This document shows, one piece after another, positions 53,394-62,265 of a DNA stretch of 64,000 nt. Both the position numbers and the translations under genes were made by a program. The notes below the pieces were generated by a model. The model had not been told where the DNA came from, searched no databases, and saw nothing but the letters and a program-made list of their open reading frames with translations. The DNA comes from Pseudocalidococcus sp964653145 (GTDB taxonomy: Bacteria > Cyanobacteriota > Cyanobacteriia > Thermosynechococcales > Thermosynechococcaceae), in the NCBI GenBank assembly GCA_964653145.1, contig CAZZCG010000007.1:62001-126000 (forward strand), written 5' to 3'. How positions within the stretch are numbered: the stretch's first letter is position 1; the number at the start of each line of letters is the position of its first letter.

Positions 53394-54197
53394 CTAAGAT
53401 TCCCTGGGGTTAGGCGCACTGGTTTTTAATTCAGCCAGGGGTTGACCATCGCGAAAGGCCATGAGGGTTCCGGGTTCGATGGTCGTCCAAACTTCATTGT
53501 TAGTGAGGGGTGTGGTGGCAATAACGGCTACACGATCGTCCGGTTGAGTGAGTTCCCGAAAATCTACACTCAGATCTTCATCAATTAACTGGGCCGCTTG
53601 AAACGGGGCTTGGCGAACAATATAGGAAAGTTGGGTAGAACAATAGGCAAAAAAATCTTCCCCATCTGAAAGTAAGTAATTAAAACAGCCGTGGGGAGCC
53701 AAAACTTCGGTGATGTCTAACAGGGCTTGGTGGAGCGTCGGGGGATCGGGCTTGGCTTGGGGAAAGTGATCTAATAGATACTGCAACATCAGACAAAAAG
53801 CCTGTTCACTGTCGGTATCACCCACGGGCTGGAAAAACTGGCCAGGAGAGATTTCTGGGAGTTCCAAGTTTCCATTGTGGGCAAAGACCCAATACCGGCC
53901 CCAAAGGGAACGACGGAAGGGATGGCAGTTTTCGATGTTGATGGCTCCCTGAGTGGCTTTGCGGACATGGGCAATCACATGGGTGGAGCGGATTGGATAG
54001 TGACTAACCAATTGCGCGATGGGAGAGGTAATCGCTGGTTGTTGATCCAGAAAAAGCCGACAGCCCTTGCCCTCAAAAAAGGCAATCCCCCAGCCGTCGC
54101 GATGTTCATCGGTTTTCCCCCCCCGAGCCGCAAATCCTTGAAAGGAGAAGCAAATATCGGTGGGAACATTGCAGTTCATGCCTAGAAGTTGGCACAT
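53394..54197 (-). CDS. Class II glutamine amidotransferase (YafJ-like)
   Basis: The second residue is cysteine (MCQLLGMN), the nucleophile exposed after methionine removal in class II amidotransferases. Further family residues are in HRDGWGIAF, RSTHVIAHVRKAT and VFAHNGNLELPE; the GDTDSEQAFCLML segment follows. The 267-residue protein lacks a fused synthase domain, which makes it YafJ-like, a group tied in some bacteria to ergothioneine or peptidoglycan side reactions but not firmly characterised. ATG 54197. No clear partner enzyme is adjacent. Confidence 0.85.
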   Translation of the reverse strand: MCQLLGMNCNVPTDICFSFQGFAARGGKTDEHRDGWGIAFFEGKGCRLFLDQQPAITSPIAQLVSHYPIRSTHVIAHVRKATQGAINIENCHPFRRSLWGRYWVFAHNGNLELPEISPGQFFQPVGDTDSEQAFCLMLQYLLDHFPQAKPDPPTLHQALLDITEVLAPHGCFNYLLSDGEDFFAYCSTQLSYIVRQAPFQAAQLIDEDLSVDFRELTQPDDRVAVIATTPLTNNEVWTTIEPGTLMAFRDGQPLAELKTSAPNPRES

Positions 54198-54351
54198 GGG
54201 AGTTGGGGGTGTAATTGAACCAATCAGGTTTCCAGATTATGACATCCAGGCCTGGAATTGCTAGTTTTAGATACAAATTCAATCAGACATCATCTCGAAT
54301 ATTGTTCAATAACGATAGAATTGAATAAGCCTTCCAGTAGTTCATGAGTTG

Positions 54352-54756
54352 ATGCACTTTGAATTTTTTGTGGAGGGCCCGCCAGTATCTCAGCAAGCTC
54401 GCCGAAGAGAACGAGTTAGAGAGTGGCAGAACATCGTCAAACAGGCCGCAAAACAATATTGGCCAGAGAATCAGGAGATCGTAACCGAAGCAGTTCTGCT
54501 ACAAATCACCTATTTTTATGAAATCAATACCATTGATACAGATAACATTGTTAAACCGATTCAAGATGCCATTATCGGCCTGGTTTACGTTGATGATGCT
54601 CAAGTTACTGATGTTATTGTCAGAAAAAGAGATTTATCAGCAAACTTTGTAAATAGAGACTTAACTCCAGCTCTTATGGATGGCTTTGCTTGTGGTCAAG
54701 AGTTTTTGCATATTGTTGTTAAAGATGCTCCCGATCCTGAGGTATTAATTCTATGA
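54352..54756 (+). CDS. RusA-like endonuclease
   Basis: This protein of about 134 residues resembles RusA, a Holliday-junction resolvase of prophages. The catalytic pattern is DTDNIVKPIQDA followed by VYVDDAQV: acidic residues at about 62, 64, 72, 81 and 82 and the lysine at 68, corresponding to D70, D72, K76 and D91 of E. coli RusA. The N-terminal strand FEFFVEGPPVS is typical. Its stop overlaps the start of the next gene by four bases (ATGA), so the two are translated together. No prophage genes surround it, so this looks like a stand-alone cassette. Confidence 0.85.
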   Translation: MHFEFFVEGPPVSQQARRRERVREWQNIVKQAAKQYWPENQEIVTEAVLLQITYFYEINTIDTDNIVKPIQDAIIGLVYVDDAQVTDVIVRKRDLSANFVNRDLTPALMDGFACGQEFLHIVVKDAPDPEVLIL

Positions 54757-55427
54757 CGACGACAACTAACATATTGGAACGAGAACAAATAAAACAGTTA
54801 GCGGATCAGTACCGAAATCAAGGCTATGACGTTATTTTCAAACCAGGCCCCGATTTTTTACCAGAGTTTATCCAAAATTATCGGCCTGATCTTCTCTTAC
54901 GTCGAAATGATGAGTCGGTAATTGTGGAAGTAAAATCACATTCCGATCTTGATACTGCAACTGGCCAATTTTTACGGGGGGTAGCTGAAAAAGTTAATCA
55001 GCAGCCAGGGTGGCGATTTGAATTAATTATGACTAACTCCAATCAGAAATTTTCTACTCTCAAAATTGAACAATCTCTCCAAGAAGATGACATAAGATCA
55101 CGCTTGACTACAGCCCGAGAATTGAGTCAATACAGCTTAGAAGCAGCCTTTCTCTATGCTTGGTCATTAGTTGAAGCAACATTAAGGTTAATTACTCAAA
55201 AGGAAAAACTTCAGGTGGAGATATTGAACTCCCTAACCTTAATTAAAAAACTCACCTCTGAAGGACTCTTAGACCGAGCACAATACCACCTACTGATGCA
55301 TTCCCAATCCCTAAGAAATATCGTAGTTCATGGGTTTAAACCGGCTCAATTAATTGCTAACGATGTCATTGATCTAATTAATTTAATTGAGGAGTTGTTA
55401 GTAGATTTAGAAAATGATCTGACTTAG
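54753..55427 (+). CDS. PD-(D/E)XK nuclease-like domain fused to a HEPN-like domain
   Basis: This 224-residue protein has two parts. The N-terminal 110 residues match an archaeal Holliday-junction-resolvase-like restriction fold with the catalytic triad D46 (in YRPDLLLR), E59 and K61 (in IVEVKSH). The C-terminal 100 residues are all helical and end with RNIVVH (residues 188-193), the R-N-x3-H pattern of HEPN nucleases, after a second helix rich in leucine. HEPN domains are common in toxins and defence RNases. The overlap with the RusA gene implies a joint function. I know of no characterised system with this pairing. Confidence 0.75.
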   Translation: MTTTTNILEREQIKQLADQYRNQGYDVIFKPGPDFLPEFIQNYRPDLLLRRNDESVIVEVKSHSDLDTATGQFLRGVAEKVNQQPGWRFELIMTNSNQKFSTLKIEQSLQEDDIRSRLTTARELSQYSLEAAFLYAWSLVEATLRLITQKEKLQVEILNSLTLIKKLTSEGLLDRAQYHLLMHSQSLRNIVVHGFKPAQLIANDVIDLINLIEELLVDLENDLT

Positions 55428-55479
55428 AACTCACAGTAACTTAGTAACATTTGAGGAATTTATATCAACCCAATGCGTC

Positions 55480-57648
55480 TTACTTTTTAACAATTGCCCC
55501 AAAATCTCCCAGGCCCAGTGCAGCATTCCGCACCAAACCCAGAAGATTCAAACGGTTTTGCCGAACTTGGGGGTCTTCATCCATGACTAACACACTCTCG
55601 GGGCCATCAAAGAATCGGCTGACGGTGGGTGCAAGGGTTGTTAAGGCTTCTAAAAGCAGGGTGTAGTTAAGAGTTGACTGGGCAGTTTGGACGTGGGGGA
55701 GTTGCTGAGTCAGGGCCTGGTAAAACTCCTTTTCGATGGGTTGTTTGAGGGCTTTTACGTTAATAGCAGCTTCAATAGCTAAACAATCCGCAGCTAAATC
55801 TCCTTGACGCGCCAATTTGGCTGCCCGATTCACGGTTTCATAAATCTGATTCATCCGGTTATCGTTACGAATAGTTTGTAAAAATCTAGCTCGCACCAAG
55901 AGATCGACGGCATCCCCCAGACCCCGTTGCAGCATCGCAGGGCTATCTTCACTCAAAACCGCATTCACTAAATCGTAATCAATCCTCTGTTCATCCAGTA
56001 AAAGTGAGCGGAATCGTTGTCCAAAAAAGTCTTGAAGCTGGGTTGCCAAGGTGTCGGCTTGAGTGGCTTTTGGGAAGGCCTGGGTAAAGTTACTAACTGT
56101 GTAATTCAGGAGTTGGCTTAAATTTAGCGATAATTCAGCATTCCAAATGATGTTAATAATCCCATTCGCAGCTCGTCTTAAGGCAAAGGGATCTGAAGAC
56201 CCAGTCGGAATTCGCCCCAGGCCAAAAATACTCACCACCGTATCCAACTTGTCGGCAATCGCAACCACTCGGCCAGTTATCGTCGTCGGTAACGTATCCC
56301 CAGCTCCTTGGGGTAAATAATGCTCGAAAATCCCTTTCGCGATAACTTTTGACTCTCCCCCGGCCTGGGCATAGATCTCTCCCATGCGCCCTTGCAGCTC
56401 TGGAAATTCTCCGACCATTTGGGTAACTAAATCAGCTTTGCAGAGTTGGGCAGTGCGAGTAATTTCTGATATTTGATCCTCATTAAGACTTAAGCTACTG
56501 GCAATCTCACTGGCAATAGTTTTAATCCGCTCGACCTTGACCGCCATTGAGCCTAATTCATCTTGAAAGGTGACGGTTTCGAGTTTTGGTAAGTAGGCTT
56601 CTAGGGGTTGAGACAAATCAGCATCATAGAAAAACTTGCCATCTGCCAACCGGGCCCGAATCACCCGTTCATTGCCCAATGTGATCGTTTTTGCTGCGGC
56701 CGGATCACCGTTACTAATCGTGATGAAATGGGGGAGAAGTTTTTGTTGTTTGTCATAAACCGGAAAATAGCGTTGATGCGTCACCATGACCGTTGTGATC
56801 ACCTCTGGGGGGAGTTGTAAAAATTCCGCTTCAAAATTTCCCAACAGTGCCGTGGGCCATTCAACGAGTTGCACCACTTCAGCCAGTAAATCATCAGGAA
56901 TTGTGGGGGTTCCTTTGACGGTTTTGGCCTGGGCCTGGATTTGGTCTTTAATCAGTGCTTCTCGTTTCTTCGGATCAACTTCAACAAAGGCCGCCCGGAG
57001 AGTTTTGGCATAGTCCTTGGCCTGGGTAATTTTTACTGGCTCTGGATGGAGTACCCGATGCCCAGAACTAAGGTTGCCGCTCGTAATTTCCCCGGAACCA
57101 TTACTAATCGTGATCGGCAAAATTGCCCCATTCCACAACGCCACTAACCAGCGAATCGGCCGGGAAAAGCGAAAATCTCCATCGCCCCAGCGCATAAACC
57201 GTTTACCCTCAAGTTTGCTGATCCAGGACACAACCCAGGCCTGGAGGAGTTCTGCGGTTGGTTTGGCCGCTTTTGTTTGAGTCAGGAAAATAAATTCCCC
57301 TTTTTCCGTTTGTTTGGTTGTAAGTTCCCCTAAAGTTGCGCCTTTGGACTTGAGAAATCCGAGTAAGGCTTTGGTGGGTTCTCCCTCTTTATAGGCAGCG
57401 GCAACGGATGGGCCTTTGACCTCTTCAATTTGATCCGGTGGATGAATCTCCAGGCCCCGAATTAAGACTGCCAAACGCCGCGGTGTGCCAAAAAACTCAA
57501 TGGCTTCTGGGTTTAAGCCCTGCTCAGCCAAGTCTGCGGGAACTCGGGTTTGCCACTGTTGAATCGCTGAACTGACAAAGGCGGCGGGGAGTTCTTCTGT
57601 ACCCACTTCCAATAGAAAATCAGCCCGGAGTTCGGAGTCAGCAGCCAT
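55480..57648 (-). CDS. glyS: Glycine--tRNA ligase beta subunit
   Basis: GlyS is the large subunit of the bacterial alpha2beta2 glycyl-tRNA synthetase. The 722-residue protein opens with DFLLEVGTEELPAAFV and contains VTHQRYFPVYD, RVIRARLADGKFFYDAD and SSDPFALRRAANG, all family signatures; the C-terminus carries the anticodon-binding region. GlyQ, the alpha subunit, is not in the window, so the two subunits are unlinked here. ATG 57648. Confidence 0.96.
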   Translation of the reverse strand: MAADSELRADFLLEVGTEELPAAFVSSAIQQWQTRVPADLAEQGLNPEAIEFFGTPRRLAVLIRGLEIHPPDQIEEVKGPSVAAAYKEGEPTKALLGFLKSKGATLGELTTKQTEKGEFIFLTQTKAAKPTAELLQAWVVSWISKLEGKRFMRWGDGDFRFSRPIRWLVALWNGAILPITISNGSGEITSGNLSSGHRVLHPEPVKITQAKDYAKTLRAAFVEVDPKKREALIKDQIQAQAKTVKGTPTIPDDLLAEVVQLVEWPTALLGNFEAEFLQLPPEVITTVMVTHQRYFPVYDKQQKLLPHFITISNGDPAAAKTITLGNERVIRARLADGKFFYDADLSQPLEAYLPKLETVTFQDELGSMAVKVERIKTIASEIASSLSLNEDQISEITRTAQLCKADLVTQMVGEFPELQGRMGEIYAQAGGESKVIAKGIFEHYLPQGAGDTLPTTITGRVVAIADKLDTVVSIFGLGRIPTGSSDPFALRRAANGIINIIWNAELSLNLSQLLNYTVSNFTQAFPKATQADTLATQLQDFFGQRFRSLLLDEQRIDYDLVNAVLSEDSPAMLQRGLGDAVDLLVRARFLQTIRNDNRMNQIYETVNRAAKLARQGDLAADCLAIEAAINVKALKQPIEKEFYQALTQQLPHVQTAQSTLNYTLLLEALTTLAPTVSRFFDGPESVLVMDEDPQVRQNRLNLLGLVRNAALGLGDFGAIVKK

Positions 57649-57816
57649 GTTGCAATTATCTTGAGTAACTTCTTTATCCTACTGTGACCCCAGGCCTGGA
57701 AAAACAATGACTTGCAAAGGAGCCATCGGTGTTCTGCGAGCTCTGGGGGTAGAGTGTATTACCGTCAACAAAAGCAAGTTCCCTGCAATGCTAGAGTCAA
57801 TCTCAAGTAACCCATC

Positions 57817-58236
57817 ATGCCGGAGAGTCTAATGGAAGGTCACTGTCTCTGTGGTGCAATTACCGTTCAAGCCCCTGATCAAAAACACCTTGATGCGTGC
57901 CATTGTGGGATGTGCCGACGATGGGGTGGGGGGCCAGCTTTAGGAATTTCCTGTGGTACGGATGTGAAACTGGAAGGTATTGAAAAATTAAAGGTTTATC
58001 AGTCCTCTGATTGGGCCGAGCGGGCGTTTTGTGGGGAATGTGGCTCCCATATTTACTACAAATTACTACCCACCCAAGAATATTTCGTTCCAGTTGGTCT
58101 ATTCCCAGATGACATTGAATTTGAATTCACTGAGCAAATTTTTATTGACAAGAAGCCCAGCTATTACGACTTTGCCAACCAAACTGTCAATTTAACGGAA
58201 GCCGAGATATTTGCAAAATTTTCTAACCTGCTTTGA
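57817..58236 (+). CDS. GFA/CENP-V family zinc protein
   Basis: This 139-residue protein belongs to the glutathione-dependent formaldehyde-activating (GFA) family. Zinc-binding cysteines are in GHCLCGAIT, ACHCGMCRRWGG and FCGECGSHIYY, the usual order. The name comes from Paracoccus Gfa; the family is broad and most members have no proven role in formaldehyde handling. The start is ATG 57817, with 57832 as an alternative. Gor at 18814 could supply glutathione. Confidence 0.9.
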   Translation: MPESLMEGHCLCGAITVQAPDQKHLDACHCGMCRRWGGGPALGISCGTDVKLEGIEKLKVYQSSDWAERAFCGECGSHIYYKLLPTQEYFVPVGLFPDDIEFEFTEQIFIDKKPSYYDFANQTVNLTEAEIFAKFSNLL

Positions 58237-58361
58237 CTCCCCTTAACTCCAGTGATGAGTCATCCCGAAATTGACAACCACGGGCCTGGGGATCAAAGGT
58301 CGTAAGAGTCGCTCCCTGAAATTTCTACCCTGGCTGTTCATCCCTTGCAATGAAGCCCCAT

Positions 58362-58397
58362 TGGCCATCACTCAATAAATGGCCATCACTCAATAAA
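58362..58397 (+). repeat. Two tandem copies of an 18-bp unit
   Basis: The 18-base unit TGGCCATCACTCAATAAA occurs twice head to tail (58362-58379 and 58380-58397) with no mismatch. It lies between the GFA gene and yoeB. It could be a slippage duplication; I see no open frame through it. Confidence 0.9.
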
Positions 58398-58454
58398 AAT
58401 CTGCTTGAGCGAGGTTGACCTGGCAGTACTGGGTAAGTTGACTTGCTCAAAAAT

Positions 58455-58709
58455 CTAGTAAGGATAGCAACACTGAGCAATCAAAATATCCTCATCCTTC
58501 ATTTTGTACACTAACCGATGTTCATCATTAATCCGACGTGACCAGTATCCTTTTAGGCTATGTTTCAAGGGTTCTGGCTTACCAATTCCAGTAAAAGGAT
58601 CTCGAGAAATTGCTTTCATGAGGTCATTAATCCGTTGTAAGGGCTCAGTATCCGTGCGTTGCCAGTAAACATAATCCACCCAAGCCCAGGGAGAAAAAAC
58701 GACCCTCAA
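58455..58709 (-). CDS. yoeB: Toxin YoeB (Txe/YoeB family)
   Basis: YoeB is a ribosome-dependent mRNA interferase. From a TTG start at 58709 the protein is 84 residues, the same length as E. coli YoeB. Family features include FSPWAWVDYVYWQ, IGKPEPLKHSLKGYWSRRI and the terminal RINDEHRLVYKM followed by CCYPY with the catalytic histidine and tyrosine region. The TTG lies in TTGA and overlaps the antitoxin stop TGA, a coupled arrangement. A longer frame to 58754 lies inside yefM and is rejected as the start. Confidence 0.93.
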   Translation of the reverse strand: MRVVFSPWAWVDYVYWQRTDTEPLQRINDLMKAISRDPFTGIGKPEPLKHSLKGYWSRRINDEHRLVYKMKDEDILIAQCCYPY

Positions 58710-58957
58710 TCCAACAACTCCCGCAGTTCTCCTTCTCCTGTCTCTAGTTGGCACACCGAGGCCAGTAACCGTTCCGCATTGGTAGGACTTCGCAAAAGAT
58801 AAGCAGTTTCCTCCATGGCATTAAAGTCATCTAGAGACATTATCACGACCGATTGATTATTACTGCGGGTGATAATAATTGCCTCATGGTTGTCGCACAC
58901 CCGATCCATCGTCGATGCCAGATTTTGACGTGCATGGGTGTAGGAAATAGCATCCAT
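58706..58957 (-). CDS. yefM: Antitoxin YefM (Phd/YefM family)
   Basis: This 83-residue antitoxin neutralises YoeB and represses its own operon. The N-terminal DNA-binding fold shows SYTHARQNLASTMDRVCDN; the IITRSNNQSVVIMSLDDFNAMEET segment is typical, and the flexible C-terminus (ETGEGELRELLD) binds the toxin. ATG 58957; stop overlaps the toxin TTG. The pair should be self-regulated by binding to its own promoter just upstream. Confidence 0.93.
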   Translation of the reverse strand: MDAISYTHARQNLASTMDRVCDNHEAIIITRSNNQSVVIMSLDDFNAMEETAYLLRSPTNAERLLASVCQLETGEGELRELLD

Positions 58958-59464
58958 GAAGTATCAATCTAATATGTACCGAATATTATACGACAATGAA
59001 AAATGAAAGGCTAGTCACGTTTAAGCCTGTATCCTGCTTCTAAGGCTGTATTCTGCCTTCAAAATCTGATGTTCTAGGGAATCACCCCCGTCCTTAATGA
59101 CAAATCTACTCAGACTAATGAAGCTTTTCCAAGAGCATTCTCTGCTTTTCTCAAGTGTTTCCTTGCTGCCCTAGCCTGTTGTCCAAATGGAGAGACCTAT
59201 GAAAGCCCATAAACTCGCTGCAACACTCACTCAAGATGGTGTCTTACTGATCCAGATATTGCTGCAGTAAAACAAGATTTATTTCAGCTACAACCCATTT
59301 ATAATTAATTGCATAAAACAGATTAGATGCTGAACGGGTACAGCCAAAGTTGTGTAGTGTTACCCATGATTGCCGACTAATGTTCTAGGGGAAATCCTTG
59401 ACCCTGACCCGCTTTCCCTAGAACGTCTAAAACCTAAACCCCTTGTTATTCCTAGCTTCTAGCG

Positions 59465-59689
59465 TCAAGGCTGCTTTTGCTGTGTTTTCCAGATGGCTCG
59501 CATCACTTGGATTTGTTCAATCGAATACCGCCCCTGAAAATAGTCGTAAATGGGTTGGAGTCGTTGCGCTCCGAACTTATCAAAGGCACTCAGGATTTGG
59601 CTTTGAGCTTGACTAGAGACCAGACGTTCTAGTTTATTGCCTACAGTGCTGGATTGATGAGCTGAGTGTGAAGGAAAAACCGGAATGGG
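59465..59689 (-). pseudogene. Open-frame fragment, C-terminal piece of an unrecognised protein
   Basis: On the minus strand a 74-codon frame without a start codon ends in TGA at 59465. It is coding-like (for example ILSAFDKFGAQRLQPIYDYF, then EQIQVMRAIWK). The upstream part is closed by a stop. It may be the tail of a lost gene; I do not recognise the family. Confidence 0.35.
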
Positions 59690-59799
59690 TCAAGACAAGA
59701 AATCAAATGAGTCGGCTGTAGAAACAGTTAAAGAAGCTCAATAACCTTAAAGATGCTGGCTGATTGTCAATTTGAGATTCGAGCAATGAGGAAAATACA

Positions 59800-60063
59800 G
59801 TGGAAAATTCTTTGGCTTTCCTTCTAATCTATCGACAGGTTAAATCAATATCTGATACAGAATCTCTGCTTGTTCTGGTATTGGCAAAGTTTGGGTTTGG
59901 CCAACTCAATCTAGATTTAAATCAAACACTTGGCTCGCTGACTTATTATTTAGATATGCTGAAGAGCTCCAAAAATCTTAACAAAGTTCTAGTCGGCCTA
60001 CAAAGAGTACTAGGGGGAATATTCAAATCGATAATTTGCTATCAGAATATTCTATTGCGTTGA
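59800..60063 (+). CDS. Doubtful small open frame
   Basis: A GTG-initiated frame of 87 residues, leucine-rich (SLLVLVLAKFGFGQLNLDLN), with no recognised domain and no clear ribosome-binding site. It may be a decayed gene or chance. The base composition is similar to the rest of the gap. Confidence 0.25.
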   Translation: MENSLAFLLIYRQVKSISDTESLLVLVLAKFGFGQLNLDLNQTLGSLTYYLDMLKSSKNLNKVLVGLQRVLGGIFKSIICYQNILLR

Positions 60064-60114
60064 GGTTTTATAGCTGTAATGCACATCTGCTCAGCACATG
60101 GGTTTTAAATAGCC

Positions 60115-60702
60115 TTAGCGACTGTACCAGGCCTGATACCATTGCTTCATTTGCTTGATTTCTGCACTTTGGGAACGAATAATGTCGTCTGCTAGTCTCT
60201 CCATTTCTGGTCGATCGGTGTTGGTCTTCAGGTTGCTGGCCATCATCACAGCCATTTGGTGGTGGGGAATCATCTGACGAATAAATTCCCGATCAAAGTT
60301 CTGTGTGGTCTCCAGAGCCTCTAAATCCATCGCCATCATGCCGTGGCCTTGGCGCATTCCCATCATGCCCTGAGTTGAAATGGGGGGGACGGCCTGGCCA
60401 AACCACTGCTGGTACCAGGTCTTCATTTCATTAATTTCCCGCTCTTGATCTTGAATAATGCTCTGAGCTAGCTTTTTAAGTTCAGGATGTTGGGCTTTTT
60501 TTAAGGCAAGCTCGGCCATGTCTATGGCATCTTGATGGTGCGGGATCATCATTTCAATAAAGCCTTCGTCAGTCCAACCCATTTGCATCGGACGTTGAGC
60601 TACAACCTGGGCTGATTGACTTTGATGTGCCACTGTTATACCAACCGCAGACCCTGTAAGAATCAGGCCAGTTAAGCCATAAAGCCAAAGTTGATGACGC
60701 AT
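60115..60702 (-). CDS. DUF305 domain protein, second copy (exported, metal-associated type)
   Basis: This protein of about 195 residues has a signal or anchor (YGLTGLILTGSAVGITVA) and two DUF305 repeats: MMIPHHQDAIDMAELAL and MIPHHQMAVMMASNL. A methionine/histidine-rich loop between them (MMGMRQGHGMMAMD) suggests copper or other soft-metal binding. ATG 60702 is chosen ahead of the longer frame to 60744. A response regulator lies 114 bases upstream on the same strand, so it is a candidate regulator of this gene. The copy at 13461 lacks the Met-rich loop. Confidence 0.88.
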   Translation of the reverse strand: MRHQLWLYGLTGLILTGSAVGITVAHQSQSAQVVAQRPMQMGWTDEGFIEMMIPHHQDAIDMAELALKKAQHPELKKLAQSIIQDQEREINEMKTWYQQWFGQAVPPISTQGMMGMRQGHGMMAMDLEALETTQNFDREFIRQMIPHHQMAVMMASNLKTNTDRPEMERLADDIIRSQSAEIKQMKQWYQAWYSR

Positions 60703-60815
60703 AGGACTTCTCCTGTTTTGCTTTTCAACTTCTAGTCTGACCAAACATCATGAAATCAGGATGAAATTGAGACTGGGTATTCTTGAATCCAAAGAACTGG
60801 AACTAGGCGTTTGAC

Positions 60816-61508
60816 TCACGCCGGATGAAAGCGGTATCCCAGGCCATAGACTGTCTCAATCGGATTCCCCAGGCCATGGTCGGTAAGTTTACGCCGCAGG
60901 ATTCGGACTTGAGCCGCAACCACATTACTGGTGGACTCAGAGGCAATTGCCCACAGTTGATTTTTAATTTGTTCACTGCTGAGAATTTGCTGGGGGTGTT
61001 TCATGAAATATTCCATCAGTTGAAACTCTTTCGCCGTCAGCGGAATCCTCACCAAATCAGCTTCAGTGTTCTGAATGATTAAATTAGCTGTGCCATAGTC
61101 TAAGGTAATGCCACCAATAGTGAGCGTATTTGCTTGAAACTGGGGAGAACGACGGTGTAAAGCCCGCAACCGTGCTAAGAGTTCTTCCATGCCAAAGGGT
61201 TTGACCAAATAATCATCCGCCCCGGCATCCAGGCCAGTGACTCGGTCACCAATTTTGTCTTTAGCCGTCAGAATTAAGATGGGAAGAGGATTTCCGTTTG
61301 CTCGCAATTGTTGACAGAGTTCAATTCCTGTCAGGCCTGGTAATAACCAATCAAAGACTCCAAGGGTGTAATGAGTCCAATGGTTTTCGAGATAGTCCCA
61401 GGCCTGGTTGCCACCCTGAGCCCAATCAACAATATAGTTTGCTTGTGTCAAGGCTTTTTGGACTGCTGCTCCCAAATCTGGCTCATCTTCAATCAATAAC
61501 ACTCGCAT
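60816..61508 (-). CDS. OmpR/PhoB-family response regulator (no adjacent kinase)
   Basis: This 230-residue regulator has a receiver domain (acidic pair in IEDEPD, phospho-Asp in GVFDWLLPGLTG, conserved lysine in YLVKPFGMEELLARL) and a winged-helix DNA-binding domain (LTAKEFQLMEYFMKHPQQILSSEQI, then VRILRRKL and YGLGYRF). No histidine kinase lies next to it in either direction, which is unusual for this family. The gene downstream is DUF305, so it may control metal response. ATG 61508. Confidence 0.93.
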   Translation of the reverse strand: MRVLLIEDEPDLGAAVQKALTQANYIVDWAQGGNQAWDYLENHWTHYTLGVFDWLLPGLTGIELCQQLRANGNPLPILILTAKDKIGDRVTGLDAGADDYLVKPFGMEELLARLRALHRRSPQFQANTLTIGGITLDYGTANLIIQNTEADLVRIPLTAKEFQLMEYFMKHPQQILSSEQIKNQLWAIASESTSNVVAAQVRILRRKLTDHGLGNPIETVYGLGYRFHPA

Positions 61509-62265
61509 TGGTTAAGTCCCCTCGCCTGCAAAACTCAGAACACTATTACTAGGAATACTACGCGGCCTGGACTTCCAAGTATGCCGCTAAATCCATATAG
61601 CCTCCAGTCCGGGTCTCTCCCCAGAAAATCTGCGGTCAAAGCAACATGGTCTGATGCTAGGGTCTGAAGTAAGCCTCAGAGTCAAGTGTTTTCAGGATTT
61701 TTTATGACAACTCTTCCAGCCCTCAAAATTGGTGATGTGGGCAAGCAAGGAGGGGTATCTATTCCAGCTTTGAGCTACGACAAAGCTCTGGATTGAATCA
61801 GTCCAGCCGAGCGGGGGGACAATGGCTCCCAGCTAATATGGAGGCTTATGAAGCTGAGTGCACGATAGTTAGACTTTATAGAAAGTTATTTAGCGTTTTC
61901 CTATTTCAACAGTGGTTAGACAGACTGCAAAAAAGCCCACGAAAGGCTGGTTTTTTGCAGCCCAATCTTTTTAAAACAACCTTCTGCAACTTCGGCAATG
62001 CCATCATAGGATCCGCTGTCAGCGATTGTTGAGTAGGAAGCCTTTGAAATTAGTGGTGATTAAGATGACTGCAAGAGAAGCAAGGCGGGCGATCGCTGTA
62101 GGGGCAGAATCCCACCAGGGGTAAGCAAGCCGGCAAATTTAATGGTGATGAATGCCCCCTCAGATATGGCTTGAGAGCCAATTTAATTGTGTCTGGTATT
62201 GTCTGCTGTTTTGCGATTGCCTTAGCTTTCCTGGGCTGAGCTCACATCGCATTGGCAGCTTAGCG
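61509..62265. other. 757-bp region with a broken MerR gene and no other gene
   Basis: Apart from the MerR remnant listed separately, no gene is supported here. A frame at 61793-62032 is a shadow of that remnant. The only GCGATCGC (HIP1) site I noticed in the window is at 62089-62096. No tRNA or riboswitch was recognised. Confidence 0.6.
61704..61890 (+). pseudogene. MerR-family regulator pseudogene
   Basis: ATG 61704 begins MTTLPALKIGDVGKQGGVSI, closely matching the helix-turn-helix of MerR regulators (normally KIGDVAKQSGVSI..TLRYYE). After 30 codons a TGA stops it. The same frame continues with ISPAERGDNGSQL and then a second stop, followed by LDFIES. Intact MerR proteins have an LISPxRxxNGYR segment and LDFI at these places. 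The conserved RYYE is lost. The remnant is in the same intergenic area as the response regulator. Confidence 0.55.

Larger units (their letters stand above)
58958..60114. other. 1.16-kb region of decayed or non-coding DNA
   Basis: No convincing gene fills this gap. At 59199 a frame MKAHKLAATLTQDGVLLIQ runs only 23 codons; it resembles the beginning of small antitoxin-like proteins and is probably a remnant. Other pieces are listed separately. CCAGGCCTGG is absent. The region looks like accessory DNA decaying next to a toxin-antitoxin locus. Confidence 0.6.

Noticed and set aside
61793..62032. 79-codon plus-strand frame
   Set aside because: It overlaps the MerR remnant in another frame and has no family match.
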